In this document: positions 8,923 to 16,855 of the stretch, piece by piece
Numbering within the stretch: the first letter of the stretch is position 1
Layout: every line of letters starts with the position of its first letter
DNA from: Propioniciclava sp. MC1595
GTDB lineage: Bacteria > Actinomycetota > Actinomycetes > Propionibacteriales > Propionibacteriaceae
Direction of reading: 5' to 3'
Assembly: GCF_017569205.1 (NCBI RefSeq)
Contig: NZ_CP071870.1
Coordinates: forward strand, 310,001 to 374,000
DNA length: 64,000 nucleotides
Program-made: the position numbers and the translations under genes
Notes under the pieces: generated by a model
Databases searched by the model: none
Told to the model about the DNA's origin: nothing
Seen by the model: the letters and a program-made list of their open reading frames with translations, nothing else

Positions 8923-10143
8923 TCACTGGAACTCACGGTTCTTCCGCAGGAGTTCGAGGATGGGCTCGCTCAATGGCTTCGCCAGGATCCAGCGTTCCCC
9001 GATGTACCAGACCGAGCAGAACAGGATGAGGAGCAGCGCGACGTTGAGCCCCGTTGCTGTGAGGCCGCCGACGGGACCCATCGCCAGAGTGGTGGCCACG
9101 AGGGACACGACGATTCCGACAGCCAACGCCCACAGAAGGGATCGGCGTAGGACCTGTGCGTAGGCCCGACTGATCTCGCGCGTGTCAGCCCCCCAGTGAC
9201 GCAGGATGCCCATGTCGCGCCGGGCGAGTCTCACGTACGTACGCCAAGTAGCCAGGAAGTAAACTCCAGCTCCGAGGAACAGGATGGACGCAAGGGTCAG
9301 CGCCGCGGTCACCTGTGCGGAAAGACTCACGTCCAGATCATTGAACGCTGCCAGGGCATAGCGCGGCGCAAAACCGGCGGCACGCAGGCGTTGCGCAACT
9401 GGCTCGACCTGATCCAGTTGATCGGGGACCACATGGACAGCTCCGACCAGGGGCGTCATGGGTAGTTCCCCAGCATTCCACCGAGCGAGGACGCCGTCCC
9501 AGTCCTGCCCGAACGACAGTTCGGTGATGTGTCGAAAGGTGTCTTCGCGCACCAAGATGATGCCCTCAGTGTGTCCGCCCAGAAGGTAGGTTGCCGCATC
9601 TGGGTTGGGGACGGCCTCCAAAGTGAGCCCGATGGTGCGGGAGTCGTGAGCCGTGTAGCCATCGTCGCCCACCTCCACCACGGGGATGCGCAGAGAGGTT
9701 GCCCCCGTGGAGCCGTCAAGGGCGAAGGCGACCGTGGCCGGGGTGTCCGGGAGGCCGAAGAGGCGTGAGCCATCGTCGTCGACTCCCAGCACGTGGCGGA
9801 CCCGGCCGCGCTCGTCCTCCACGCCTCCACCCAGTTCGAACTGGACGGCCGTGAACCCGGGAACCTGGGTTCCAACGGCAGCAACTGTCTCAATGGACTG
9901 CACGGCGGCGCGGTTGAGGGGCTGCAATCCATCAGTCCCGAAGGACTGTGTCACCGTCATCACGCGGGCCAGAATGTTGTCAGTGAAGTCCGACCGAACT
10001 CGCTGGAGGCTGTGTTGGGCCACTGAGAGAACAGATACCAAGGTGATGGTCACGCCGACCAGGAGAAGGGTCGCGGTCGTGAGGTAGCGACGCGAGCGAG
10101 TCACCGCGATTGTCAAAGGGCTACGAGACACGGAGACGTCCAT
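8923..10143 (-). CDS. ABC transporter permease, FtsX/MacB-like
   Basis: A 406-residue membrane protein with one N-terminal helix (about 18-40), a large extracytoplasmic domain of roughly 230 residues, and three C-terminal helices (near 280, 335 and 365). That is the FtsX/MacB permease plan. The frame stays open upstream of 10143, but that part is antisense-like sequence inside the ATPase gene. The ATG at 10143 gives a proper N-terminus and a 23-bp overlap with the ATPase gene. Base composition is clearly less GC-rich than the flanks. Together with the ATPase and lipoprotein it probably forms an export or immunity-type ABC system; the substrate is unknown. Confidence 0.82.
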   Translation of the reverse strand: MDVSVSRSPLTIAVTRSRRYLTTATLLLVGVTITLVSVLSVAQHSLQRVRSDFTDNILARVMTVTQSFGTDGLQPLNRAAVQSIETVAAVGTQVPGFTAVQFELGGGVEDERGRVRHVLGVDDDGSRLFGLPDTPATVAFALDGSTGATSLRIPVVEVGDDGYTAHDSRTIGLTLEAVPNPDAATYLLGGHTEGIILVREDTFRHITELSFGQDWDGVLARWNAGELPMTPLVGAVHVVPDQLDQVEPVAQRLRAAGFAPRYALAAFNDLDVSLSAQVTAALTLASILFLGAGVYFLATWRTYVRLARRDMGILRHWGADTREISRAYAQVLRRSLLWALAVGIVVSLVATTLAMGPVGGLTATGLNVALLLILFCSVWYIGERWILAKPLSEPILELLRKNREFQ

Positions 10144-10726
10144 CCTCGAGATCCAGTCGCGTCCAATCAGGGGAGGGCCACGGGATCTCGGCATCGTGGG
10201 TGGCCACCACCAGGATTCGGCCCGGGTGCATGTTCCAGAGACCTTCGTACACGCGGCGCCGGTTGTCCACGTCCAAGTTCGCAGTGGGTTCATCCACCAG
10301 GATGAGTTCGGGTTCGGAGAGGCGGAGCGCGGCCAGTTCCACGCGTCGTCGTTCACCGCCGGACAGGGTCGCGACCTTCGTGTCGACGAGCGAACCCACG
10401 TGGAGTTCATCGAGGTGGGCCAGGCCCTGTGACCGTGTCAACACCTGGTTCAACTTCGCCCACGCGATGATGGCCAAGTTCTCGAAGGCTGTCAGCTCGC
10501 TGAAGAGAAGGTCTTCCTGGATGAGGTAGGCACGTGAGGCGGGTGCGGTCACTTTCCCGGAGTTGACGGGCACGTAGCCGGCTAGAACGTTGAGGAGGGT
10601 GGTCTTGCCGGCTCCGGAGGGGCCGCGCAGGACATACGGTCTCCCCGGAGTGAACTCCTGGTTGAGGTCCTGCAGAACGTTGCGCCCTCCAAAAGTAACG
10701 CTGACTCCTTCAAGACGTGCAGTCAC
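10121..10726 (-). CDS. ABC transporter ATP-binding protein (MacB/LolD-like)
   Basis: A 201-residue ABC ATPase. Walker A GPSGAGKT is at 35-42, the signature LSGGE at 121-125, Walker B with DEP at 145-147, and the H-loop THD near 174. The short length is typical of the LolD/FtsE/MacB class, which pairs with FtsX-like permeases. The GTG start overlaps the lipoprotein stop (GTGA), indicating translational coupling; the longer upstream frame has no homology. It is the second structural gene of a low-GC operon whose order is small peptide, lipoprotein, ATPase, permease. Confidence 0.87.
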   Translation of the reverse strand: MTARLEGVSVTFGGRNVLQDLNQEFTPGRPYVLRGPSGAGKTTLLNVLAGYVPVNSGKVTAPASRAYLIQEDLLFSELTAFENLAIIAWAKLNQVLTRSQGLAHLDELHVGSLVDTKVATLSGGERRRVELAALRLSEPELILVDEPTANLDVDNRRRVYEGLWNMHPGRILVVATHDAEIPWPSPDWTRLDLEDGRLRVS

Positions 10727-11616
10727 CCTTCGACCTCTTTCGTGGAGCCGTCGAGGTAGACGGTGGTGGTTGTGTCGTCCCACGTGAAGTCGATGATTGA
10801 TCCCCGCGCAAGCTCGCGCGACGCACTCGTCGAGGGGTTGACGCTGGTCAGGGTCAGATCGCCTTGGGAGTTGGGAGCCAACGCGAGGACATCCCCCCGG
10901 TCTTCGCGGAACGTGCAGTGGTAGTCACAAGGCAAGGGCGCGGCGCTTCCGGGGACGGTGTCCTCGACCACGAGACTCCCGCGCCAGGTGGCCAACCGCG
11001 GAGTCTGGAGACCGCGCTGCTCGACGGCTAGATCCCCCCCGCCGAGCGAGGTGCTGGCCAGAAGGTAGCTGCTGTCGTCCACGGGGTCAGGCATGGTGAC
11101 GAAGATTCGGTCACCCAGAATGGCCCCTCTGACCGCGCTGGCGGGTAGCTCGGTCAGCGTCGTCAACTGTGTGCCGCTCCATGACATCAGTACGGCGCTG
11201 GTCGGGGCTCCACGTTCATCGTGGCCGACCCGCTGAAAAATGTGATTCACGTCGGACGAGACGACGGGAAACAATGCTTCACGGGGTCCGAGTTCCAACA
11301 GGGTCGTCAATGACTCATTGGTTCGATCGATCAGCTTGAACCCGAATTTCTCACTGTCACCGCTGGTCAGAAGTCGGCCGCCGTTTGGGAACTGATACTG
11401 AAAGGTCTGGGGTGGTTGGTCCCCGTTTTTCACTTCAGTGCCATCCCCCATGTTGTAGAGAATGACGCGGTTGGTTGAGTGCCTGAACAGAAAAACATGG
11501 TGGGCGGGCGCTTGACCTGGAAGCCCCTGAATCGGAGCAGCCGGTGCCGAAGTGCATGCGGTCAGCAGCGTGGTGGTCACCATCATGGCGACCACCACGC
11601 GACGGAAGTTGATCAC
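10723..11616 (-). CDS. putative lipoprotein of the low-GC ABC operon
   Basis: A 297-residue protein that I do not recognise. With the GTG at 11616 it begins with a basic N-terminus, a hydrophobic stretch and a lipobox LLTAC (Cys21), so it should be lipidated and surface-exposed. The rest is beta-rich with repeated strand-turn patterns that suggest a propeller-like fold. The GTG shares one base with the preceding TAG (TAGTG), and the stop overlaps the ATPase start, so all the operon genes are coupled. A longer open frame reaches 11961 but has no signal-like sequence. A role as the accessory or immunity lipoprotein of the ABC exporter is inferred only from position. Confidence 0.68.
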   Translation of the reverse strand: MINFRRVVVAMMVTTTLLTACTSAPAAPIQGLPGQAPAHHVFLFRHSTNRVILYNMGDGTEVKNGDQPPQTFQYQFPNGGRLLTSGDSEKFGFKLIDRTNESLTTLLELGPREALFPVVSSDVNHIFQRVGHDERGAPTSAVLMSWSGTQLTTLTELPASAVRGAILGDRIFVTMPDPVDDSSYLLASTSLGGGDLAVEQRGLQTPRLATWRGSLVVEDTVPGSAAPLPCDYHCTFREDRGDVLALAPNSQGDLTLTSVNPSTSASRELARGSIIDFTWDDTTTTVYLDGSTKEVEG

Positions 11617-11825
11617 TAGGCTGAAGCGATGATCTGCCAGTTCCGCGCGTCCCCGCGGAACTTCACGTACGCAGTGTTCTGGATCCAAACGGTGTTGGAC
11701 CGGTAGTCCTGCTGCGGAGCCACCACCATGTTCGAGCGGTAGGAGGCGCTCCGTGCGCCATTGGTGTTGAACCAGTACTTGGTCTGGGTCACCGACTGCC
11801 AAGAAGAGCTGGCGCTGGCGCCCAC
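11616..11825 (-). CDS. small beta-rich peptide, 5' end probably frameshifted
   Basis: The frame encodes about 69 residues from a GTG at 11825, rich in Ser, Asn, Tyr and Trp, with alternating polar/hydrophobic residues suggesting beta-strands. No ribosome binding site precedes that GTG. The real start is more likely the ATG at 11892, which has AGGAG ten bases upstream but is in another frame. Removing one G from the GGGG run near 11878 would join the two into a 91-residue protein. First gene of the low-GC ABC operon; its stop shares a base with the lipoprotein start. It could be an exported, bacteriocin-like peptide (size and ABC neighbours fit), but I see no convincing family match. Confidence 0.42.
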   Translation of the reverse strand: MGASASSSWQSVTQTKYWFNTNGARSASYRSNMVVAPQQDYRSNTVWIQNTAYVKFRGDARNWQIIASA

Positions 11826-12026
11826 GGAGGAACCGACAGTGAGGCTCAGCGATGCGGAGTTTCGCAGGGATGCCCCTGCGGTCCAGGCTCATGTGGTTGA
11901 GTCTCCTGTATCCATAATTGGGGGCTCCTAGACGGTAGAGGATGGCATCGCGCACTGGCATCCGTCGAAGGTGTCAAGTTGAAGCATCAATCTAGTACTT
12001 AAGGACGACACGATCGACGCCTCGGG

Positions 12027-12125
12027 GTCGGGTCTTTCCTCGACGCCTGCCATGCATGCACCTCGGGCATTGACCCGTCGGGGGTCGTCGGCAAGGTCAA
12101 GGGCACCATCGGCCGCCGGGTGGAC
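12027..12125 (+). pseudogene. relic of an endonuclease IV (nfo) gene
   Basis: In the + frame this stretch reads as a diverged copy of the C-terminal part of endonuclease IV: it has VGSFLDACHA, then GIDPSGVVGKVKG. These match VGFCLDTCHA and GLDPSGLVDTIKG of the intact nfo gene about 1.3 kb away on the opposite strand. Similarity stops near 12125 and nothing upstream continues it. Downstream, another frame encodes a gene-end-like peptide (SDAEDPEVVHAVFAQLAP) ending with TGA at 12240. The 11826-12291 interval therefore holds debris at the edge of the low-GC island rather than an intact gene. Confidence 0.6.
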
Positions 12126-12267
12126 CCCGAGTCCCGGTCGAGGTCATTGGGCCTGTGGTCCCAGGCCTGGGTGGAGGTATCCCTCCGACGCCGAAGATCC
12201 CGAAGTCGTTCACGCCGTGTTTGCGCAACTTGCCCCCTGACGTCACCCGTCATGCCCATACTGAGTG

Positions 12268-12281
12268 TGAACGCGCTTTCA
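12268..12281. promoter_or_regulatory. LacI-family operator-like palindrome
   Basis: TGAACGCGCTTTCA is one base away from the perfect LacI/GalR-type operator TGAAAGCGCTTTCA. It lies 10 bp upstream of the truncated LacI-type gene, where autoregulation or control of a lost sugar gene would be expected. Confidence 0.6.
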
Positions 12282-12291
12282 TTTAGACGGG

Positions 12292-13125
12292 GTGTCCGGG
12301 CTGCTGCTGCGCGACCCGCGCAACCCCACCTACGGGCTCCTGCACAGCCGCCTGCAGCAGGAGACGACCGACGCCGAACTGCAACTGGTGACCGTCGTGC
12401 CGTCGGTGGCCCAGCGCGCCGAGTTCGAAGCCAGCAGCCTGCAACGCCTGCTCGGGCTGCGCGTGGGAGGCCTGTTCGTGGCCACCGGTGTGCTGCAGTC
12501 CGACCTGCTCACGCCGTTCCTGTCCGCGGTGCCCGTCGTGTCGGTCGGACGCGTGGAACTGGACCCGCGCATCCACGCCGTCTCCTACGACGAGGACGCC
12601 CACGGCGCCCTGCTCGCCGACCGGGTGGTGGCCCACGGCCATCGGCGCGTGGCCGTGCTCGTGACCGGCCCCGAGGTGTCGACGGCCGAGAACCGACGCT
12701 CGCTCGCGATCGTCACGCGGTTGCAGGAACGGGGCGCCGAGGTGCTGGAGTTCGAGGCCCACCAGTTCGGCGTCTCGGGCGAGCGCGACGACGAGATCAT
12801 CCGGGTGGCCCGGGAAGGTGGCGTCACCGCCGCCATGTTCCCGAGCGACTGGCGGGCCATCCACTTCCTCGAGATCGCGGTGAAGGCTGGCGTCCGCGTG
12901 CCCGACGACCTGTCGGTCACCGGCTGTGACGGCATCGCGCCCGGCCTGCCGTTGTTGGGGTTGGCGACGATTCGCGTGCCCGTCGAGACGGTGGCCCGCC
13001 GCGGCGTCGAGGTCATGCGTCAACTCATGGACGCCCCCGAGCCGGTCCGGGCCCGCCACGAGTTGCACCGCGGTTACCTCATCGACGGGACGACCCTGTC
13101 GGTGCCGCCGCTGGCCGGCGCCTGA
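12292..13125 (+). CDS. LacI-family regulator lacking its helix-turn-helix (truncated)
   Basis: A 277-residue protein equivalent to the periplasmic-binding-protein-like effector domain of LacI/GalR regulators (SGLLLRDPRNPTYGLL at the start; DDLSVTGCDG and the LATIRVP block near the end). Intact family members are about 330-350 residues and carry a 50-60-residue DNA-binding domain ahead of VxGLLL. Here a TGA lies in frame only 24 bases upstream and no HTH is encoded in any nearby frame. The GTG start is the only candidate. The gene is probably a 5'-deleted remnant, although a free ligand-binding protein cannot be excluded. It is convergent with nfo. Confidence 0.7.
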   Translation: MSGLLLRDPRNPTYGLLHSRLQQETTDAELQLVTVVPSVAQRAEFEASSLQRLLGLRVGGLFVATGVLQSDLLTPFLSAVPVVSVGRVELDPRIHAVSYDEDAHGALLADRVVAHGHRRVAVLVTGPEVSTAENRRSLAIVTRLQERGAEVLEFEAHQFGVSGERDDEIIRVAREGGVTAAMFPSDWRAIHFLEIAVKAGVRVPDDLSVTGCDGIAPGLPLLGLATIRVPVETVARRGVEVMRQLMDAPEPVRARHELHRGYLIDGTTLSVPPLAGA

Positions 13126-13173
13126 AAGGTGACGGACGGCTTGGTGAGCGCCGACCGACAGAAATCGCCTGCC

Positions 13174-13980
13174 TCAGAGGAGCTCGCGCAACCACTCCAC
13201 CTGGGCGGCATGGGAGGCCGCGTCACCGGGGGTCTCCAGGATCGTCGCGGTGTTCGCCTCGCGCACGACCTCGACGAGGAACTCCGGGTCGACCTGGCCC
13301 AGCCCCAGCACCTCGTGGCGGTCGGCACCTGAGCCCGCGGCGTCCCGGGAGTCGTTGAGGTGCACCAGGTCGATGCGCCCGGTGATGCCCTTGATCGTGT
13401 CGACCAGCCCCGACGGGTCGAGCCCGCCGGCGTGCGCGTGGCAGGTGTCGAGGCAGAAACCGACGTTCTCGAAGCCCTCGGCGCCGGAGATGGCGTCCCA
13501 CAGCTGGGCGATGCGGTCGAGGTGGCGGGCCATCGCGTTGGCCCCGCCGGCGGTGTTCTCGATGAGGATCGGCACCTCGAGGTCGAGCCCCTCGATCGCC
13601 TTGCGCCAGTTGTCGAAGCCGACCGCGGGGTCGTCGTTGGCCGACACGTGCCCGCCGTGCACGATGACGCCGCGGGCGCCGACCTCGGCGGCCAGCTTCA
13701 CCTGGCGGGCCAGGATCTGGCGGCTCGGGATGCGGATGCGGTTGTTCGTGGTCGCCACGTTGATCACGTAGGGCGCGTGGATGTAGAGGCCCACGCCGGC
13801 CGTGGCGGCGTCCTGCTTGAGGCCCTCGGCGCCGCCCGGGTGGTCGACCGCGTGGCCCTTCCAGGCCTGCGGGTCGCCGATGAAGGTCTGCATGATCGAG
13901 AAGCCGCCGGCGGCGGCGTGGGCGAGCGGGTCGGCGTCCGCGTGGGCGCCGACGTGGAAGCCCTGCTGGGTGGGGGTCAC
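13174..13980 (-). CDS. nfo: deoxyribonuclease IV (endonuclease IV, AP endonuclease)
   Basis: A 268-residue TIM-barrel enzyme that cuts DNA 5' to abasic sites in base-excision repair. Metal-ligand motifs of the family are visible: VGAHAD near the start, HGGHV, ENTAGG, LDTCHAHAGG, HLNDS and ETPG near the end. Length is normal. The GTG start overlaps the TGA of the upstream ACT-domain gene (GTGA), which fixes it. A longer frame continues upstream through the ACT gene in another frame and is not coding. A decayed second copy lies about 1.1 kb away beyond the LacI remnant. Confidence 0.93.
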   Translation of the reverse strand: MTPTQQGFHVGAHADADPLAHAAAGGFSIMQTFIGDPQAWKGHAVDHPGGAEGLKQDAATAGVGLYIHAPYVINVATTNNRIRIPSRQILARQVKLAAEVGARGVIVHGGHVSANDDPAVGFDNWRKAIEGLDLEVPILIENTAGGANAMARHLDRIAQLWDAISGAEGFENVGFCLDTCHAHAGGLDPSGLVDTIKGITGRIDLVHLNDSRDAAGSGADRHEVLGLGQVDPEFLVEVVREANTATILETPGDAASHAAQVEWLRELL

Positions 13981-14360
13981 GACTCGAGACCGCCCAGCAC
14001 GTCGATGGCCTCGTCGACCGACTCGGCCGGCACGAGGAGGTGGTCGTGGTAGTAGCCGGCGAGCACGTTGCAGGAGATGCCGACCCGCGCCAGCGCCGTC
14101 GAGACCGCCGCGGTGATGCCCACCGAGGTCAGCGACGTGTGCACCTGCAGCGTGATCCACGCGAAGACGCCCTCGTACTCCCAGCCGTGCTCGTCGGCGG
14201 TGGACTGGTCGACGACGAGCGTGATGCCCTCGTCCTCGACGATGCGGGCGTACGCCTCCACCTCCGGCGGCGTGGGCAGCGTGACGTAGACGAAGGAGCC
14301 CTGGCGCACGCTCGGGCGCAGCGCGCCGAGGATCTCGTGCAGGTTGGTGAGTCCGGCCAT
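13977..14360 (-). CDS. ACT domain-containing protein
   Basis: A 127-residue protein with a duplicated ACT-like fold: FVYVTLPTPP near residue 23 and a second block with LTSVGITAAVSTALARVGISCNV. Such proteins bind small ligands, often amino acids, and usually act as sensors; no catalytic residues are expected. The ATG has TACACT six bases upstream and no Shine-Dalgarno sequence, so the operon is probably leaderless. It overlaps nfo by 4 bp. Why an ACT protein should be coupled to a DNA-repair nuclease is not explained by the sequence. Confidence 0.82.
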   Translation of the reverse strand: MAGLTNLHEILGALRPSVRQGSFVYVTLPTPPEVEAYARIVEDEGITLVVDQSTADEHGWEYEGVFAWITLQVHTSLTSVGITAAVSTALARVGISCNVLAGYYHDHLLVPAESVDEAIDVLGGLES

Positions 14361-14471
14361 GGCAGCAGTGTAGGGAGGTGGGAGTCGCCGCGAGTGGCCC
14401 CTGATCCGTGCGCCGGACGCCGTGGGCGTGGGAGGGTGGACCCACTCCACGATGACAAGGACGTACTCGCC

Positions 14472-16283
14472 ATGGACACCTCGCACCTCGCCGTTCGTTT
14501 CGCCGAGACCGCGCGCACGCACGCGTCGCGCCCGGCCACCCGCATCAAGTCCGGCGACGGGTGGCGGGTGCAGAGCTACCGCGAGCTGGCGATCCGGGTG
14601 AACGCGCTGGCCGCACACCTGGTGGCCCAGGGCGTCGAGGCGGGCGACCGGGTGCTGCTGCTGAGCAACAACCGCCCCGAGTGGAGCATCGCCGACCTGG
14701 CGCTGCTGACGATCCGGGCGGTGCCGGTGCCGATCTACTCGACGAGCACCCCCGAGCAGGTGCGGCACATCGCCGGCGACTCCGGGGCCGTCTTCGGCTT
14801 CGTCGAGACCGCTGCGCTGCTGGGCCGCCTCACCGAGGTGTGGGACCAGCTCGACGGCCTCCGCGGGGTGTGGACCTTCGAGCCCGCGGCGTCCGGGGAC
14901 GACCGGGTGCGCACGCTGGCCGACGTCCTGGCCCAGCCGGCCGGCGACGACGCGGTCGCGACCGTGCAGCAGCGGTTGGCCGAGGCGTCCGGCGACGACC
15001 TCGCCTCGATCATCTACACCTCGGGCACCACGGGTGAGCCGCGCGGTGCCGCGCTGACCCACCGGGGCTTCACCTTCGAACTCGACGCGTTGGACGCCTT
15101 CTTCGACATGACGCCCGAGGACAGCTCGCTGGCGTTCCTGCCGCTGTCGCACGCGCTCGAGCGCGCCTGGACCTACAAGGTGCTCACCGGCGGCTGCCTC
15201 AACACCTACGTCGCCGACGCCCGCACCGTCGCCGAGGCGTTGGTCGAGGCCCGGCCCACGATGTTCGTGTCGGTGCCGCGGCTGTACGAGAAGGTCTTCC
15301 TCACCGTGCACGAGCGGGTGGCGGCCTCGCCGGCGAAGAAGAAGATCTTCGAGTGGGCGATGGGCGTGGGCGCGCAGAGCCAGCACGCCTACCGCAAGGG
15401 ACGCCAGCCCTCGGCCTGGCTGAAGGCCCAGCTGCCGATCGCGGACAAGCTGGTGTTCTCGTCGATCCGGGACGCCCTCGGCGGTCCCAAGACCGTGATG
15501 GCGTGCGGCGGCGCCCCGCTGCGCAAGGAGATCGAGGAGTTCTTCTCGGCCGCCGGCATCTTGGTCTCGCAGGGCTACGGCCTGACCGAGGCGTCGCCGC
15601 TGGTGTCGTTCAACTCCCCGGGCGCGTTCAAGTTCGGCACGGTCGGGCGCGTGGTCGTGGGCGGCGAGGTGAAGATCGCCGACGAGGGCGAGATCTGGTA
15701 CCGCGGCTCCAACGTGATGCAGGGCTACTGGAACCTGCCCGAGGCCACCGCCGCCGCGGTCGACGACGAGGGCTGGCTGCACACCGGTGACGTCGGCTAC
15801 GTCGACACTGACGGCTACCTGGTCATCACCGACCGGATCAAGGACATCATCGTCACCTCCGGCGGCAAGAACATCGCCCCGGCGCCGATCGAGGGCATGA
15901 TCCTGGCCGACCCGCTGTTCGAGCACGCGGTCGTGCTGGGCAACAACCGCCCCTTCGTGACGCTGCTCGTGCGCCCGTCGCTGCCCCACCTCGAGGAGCT
16001 CGCCGAGCGCCTCCAGGTGCGCTTCTCGGACGCCGCGGAGCTGGTGAACTCGCCCGAGGTCACCGAGGAGATCCGCCGCCGCGTCGCCGCGCTCACCGAA
16101 CGGCTGCCCAGCCAGGAGCAGATCAAGGACCTCCGCGTCGCGCTGGAGGAGTTCACGATGGAGAACGGCCTCCTGACGCCCACGCTGAAGGTGCGCCGCC
16201 GCCAGGTCGAGGAGCGCTTCTCGGCGCTCATCGAGGACATGTACGCCAAGGTTCAGGAGCGAAGGGCCCGCCGCGGGCACTAG
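14472..16283 (+). CDS. long-chain fatty acid--CoA ligase (AMP-forming)
   Basis: A 603-residue acyl-adenylate-forming enzyme that activates fatty acids to acyl-CoA. The AMP-binding P-loop YTSGTTGEPRGA, the FLPLSHALER block, GYGLTEASPL, TGDVG and the C-terminal hinge DRIKDIIVTSGGKNIAP are all present, in the order of the FadD15/FACL15 group. AAGGA lies about 10 bases before the ATG. The frame is open far upstream without homology. Chain length and pathway (degradation, lipid synthesis or envelope lipid) cannot be told from the sequence. Confidence 0.93.
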   Translation: MDTSHLAVRFAETARTHASRPATRIKSGDGWRVQSYRELAIRVNALAAHLVAQGVEAGDRVLLLSNNRPEWSIADLALLTIRAVPVPIYSTSTPEQVRHIAGDSGAVFGFVETAALLGRLTEVWDQLDGLRGVWTFEPAASGDDRVRTLADVLAQPAGDDAVATVQQRLAEASGDDLASIIYTSGTTGEPRGAALTHRGFTFELDALDAFFDMTPEDSSLAFLPLSHALERAWTYKVLTGGCLNTYVADARTVAEALVEARPTMFVSVPRLYEKVFLTVHERVAASPAKKKIFEWAMGVGAQSQHAYRKGRQPSAWLKAQLPIADKLVFSSIRDALGGPKTVMACGGAPLRKEIEEFFSAAGILVSQGYGLTEASPLVSFNSPGAFKFGTVGRVVVGGEVKIADEGEIWYRGSNVMQGYWNLPEATAAAVDDEGWLHTGDVGYVDTDGYLVITDRIKDIIVTSGGKNIAPAPIEGMILADPLFEHAVVLGNNRPFVTLLVRPSLPHLEELAERLQVRFSDAAELVNSPEVTEEIRRRVAALTERLPSQEQIKDLRVALEEFTMENGLLTPTLKVRRRQVEERFSALIEDMYAKVQERRARRGH

Positions 16284-16348
16284 TTCTCTGCAACGCTGGG
16301 GCCATCCGCCGCGTGGATGGGGGTGTGACCCTGGTGGAGGAGAGGCCC

Positions 16349-16855
16349 GTGACGCTGCAGGGCGAGGGGGCGGACACGTTCGAGGAGTACGTGCGCGAGC
16401 GCTCCGTCGCGCTCCAGCGGTTCGCGTACCTCGTCACACGCCACCCCGAGGACGCCCGTGACGCCGTCCAGGACGCACTCATCGGCCTGTGGCCGCGCTT
16501 CGCCGAGGTGCGCGCGCGGGGTGACGTGGACGCCTACGTCCACCGCTCGATCGTGAACGCCTCGGTCTCGCGCTGGCGCCGCACGCGCCGCTCGACCCCT
16601 GTCGAGGCTCCCGAGGACCTGCCGCAGGCCGCGGAGTCCGGCTTCGAGGACGAGGTCGCCGACGCGGACGCCGCCTGGCGTCTGTGCGAGACCCTCGGTC
16701 CCGACCAGCGCGCGGCCGTCGTGCTGCGGTACTGGTCGGGCCTGACCTTCGCCGAGATCGCCGACGTGCTCGGCTGCGCGGAGGCCACCGCGCGCAGCCA
16801 CGTGCACCGCGCGCTGACCCGGCTCCGCACGCAGTTGCTGGAGGACCCGCGATGA
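16349..16855 (+). CDS. ECF RNA polymerase sigma factor (SigE-type)
   Basis: A 168-residue group 4 sigma factor. Region 2 (HPEDARDAVQDALIGLWPRF) binds the -10 element and region 4 (LTFAEIADVLGCAEATARSH) is the -35-binding HTH. Several GTG codons are in frame; the one at 16349 is chosen because GGAGGAG stands directly upstream. The stop overlaps the next start (ATGA), so sigma factor and partner are made together. The partner is membrane-anchored, suggesting an envelope signal. No promoter motif was recognised upstream. Confidence 0.9.
   Translation: MTLQGEGADTFEEYVRERSVALQRFAYLVTRHPEDARDAVQDALIGLWPRFAEVRARGDVDAYVHRSIVNASVSRWRRTRRSTPVEAPEDLPQAAESGFEDEVADADAAWRLCETLGPDQRAAVVLRYWSGLTFAEIADVLGCAEATARSHVHRALTRLRTQLLEDPR

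Noticed and set aside
6705-9029. 774-codon open frame on the + strand
   Set aside because: It is the shadow of ackA and pta on the other strand. Low-complexity Arg/Gly/His/Val composition and no family motifs are typical of high-GC shadows.
10144-10410. N-terminal extension of the ABC permease
   Set aside because: It lies inside the ATPase gene in another frame and has no signal or helix. The ATG at 10143 gives a normal permease.
13977-16280. 767-codon frame on the minus strand
   Set aside because: All but the last 127 codons are antisense to the acyl-CoA ligase; only the ACT-domain part is real.
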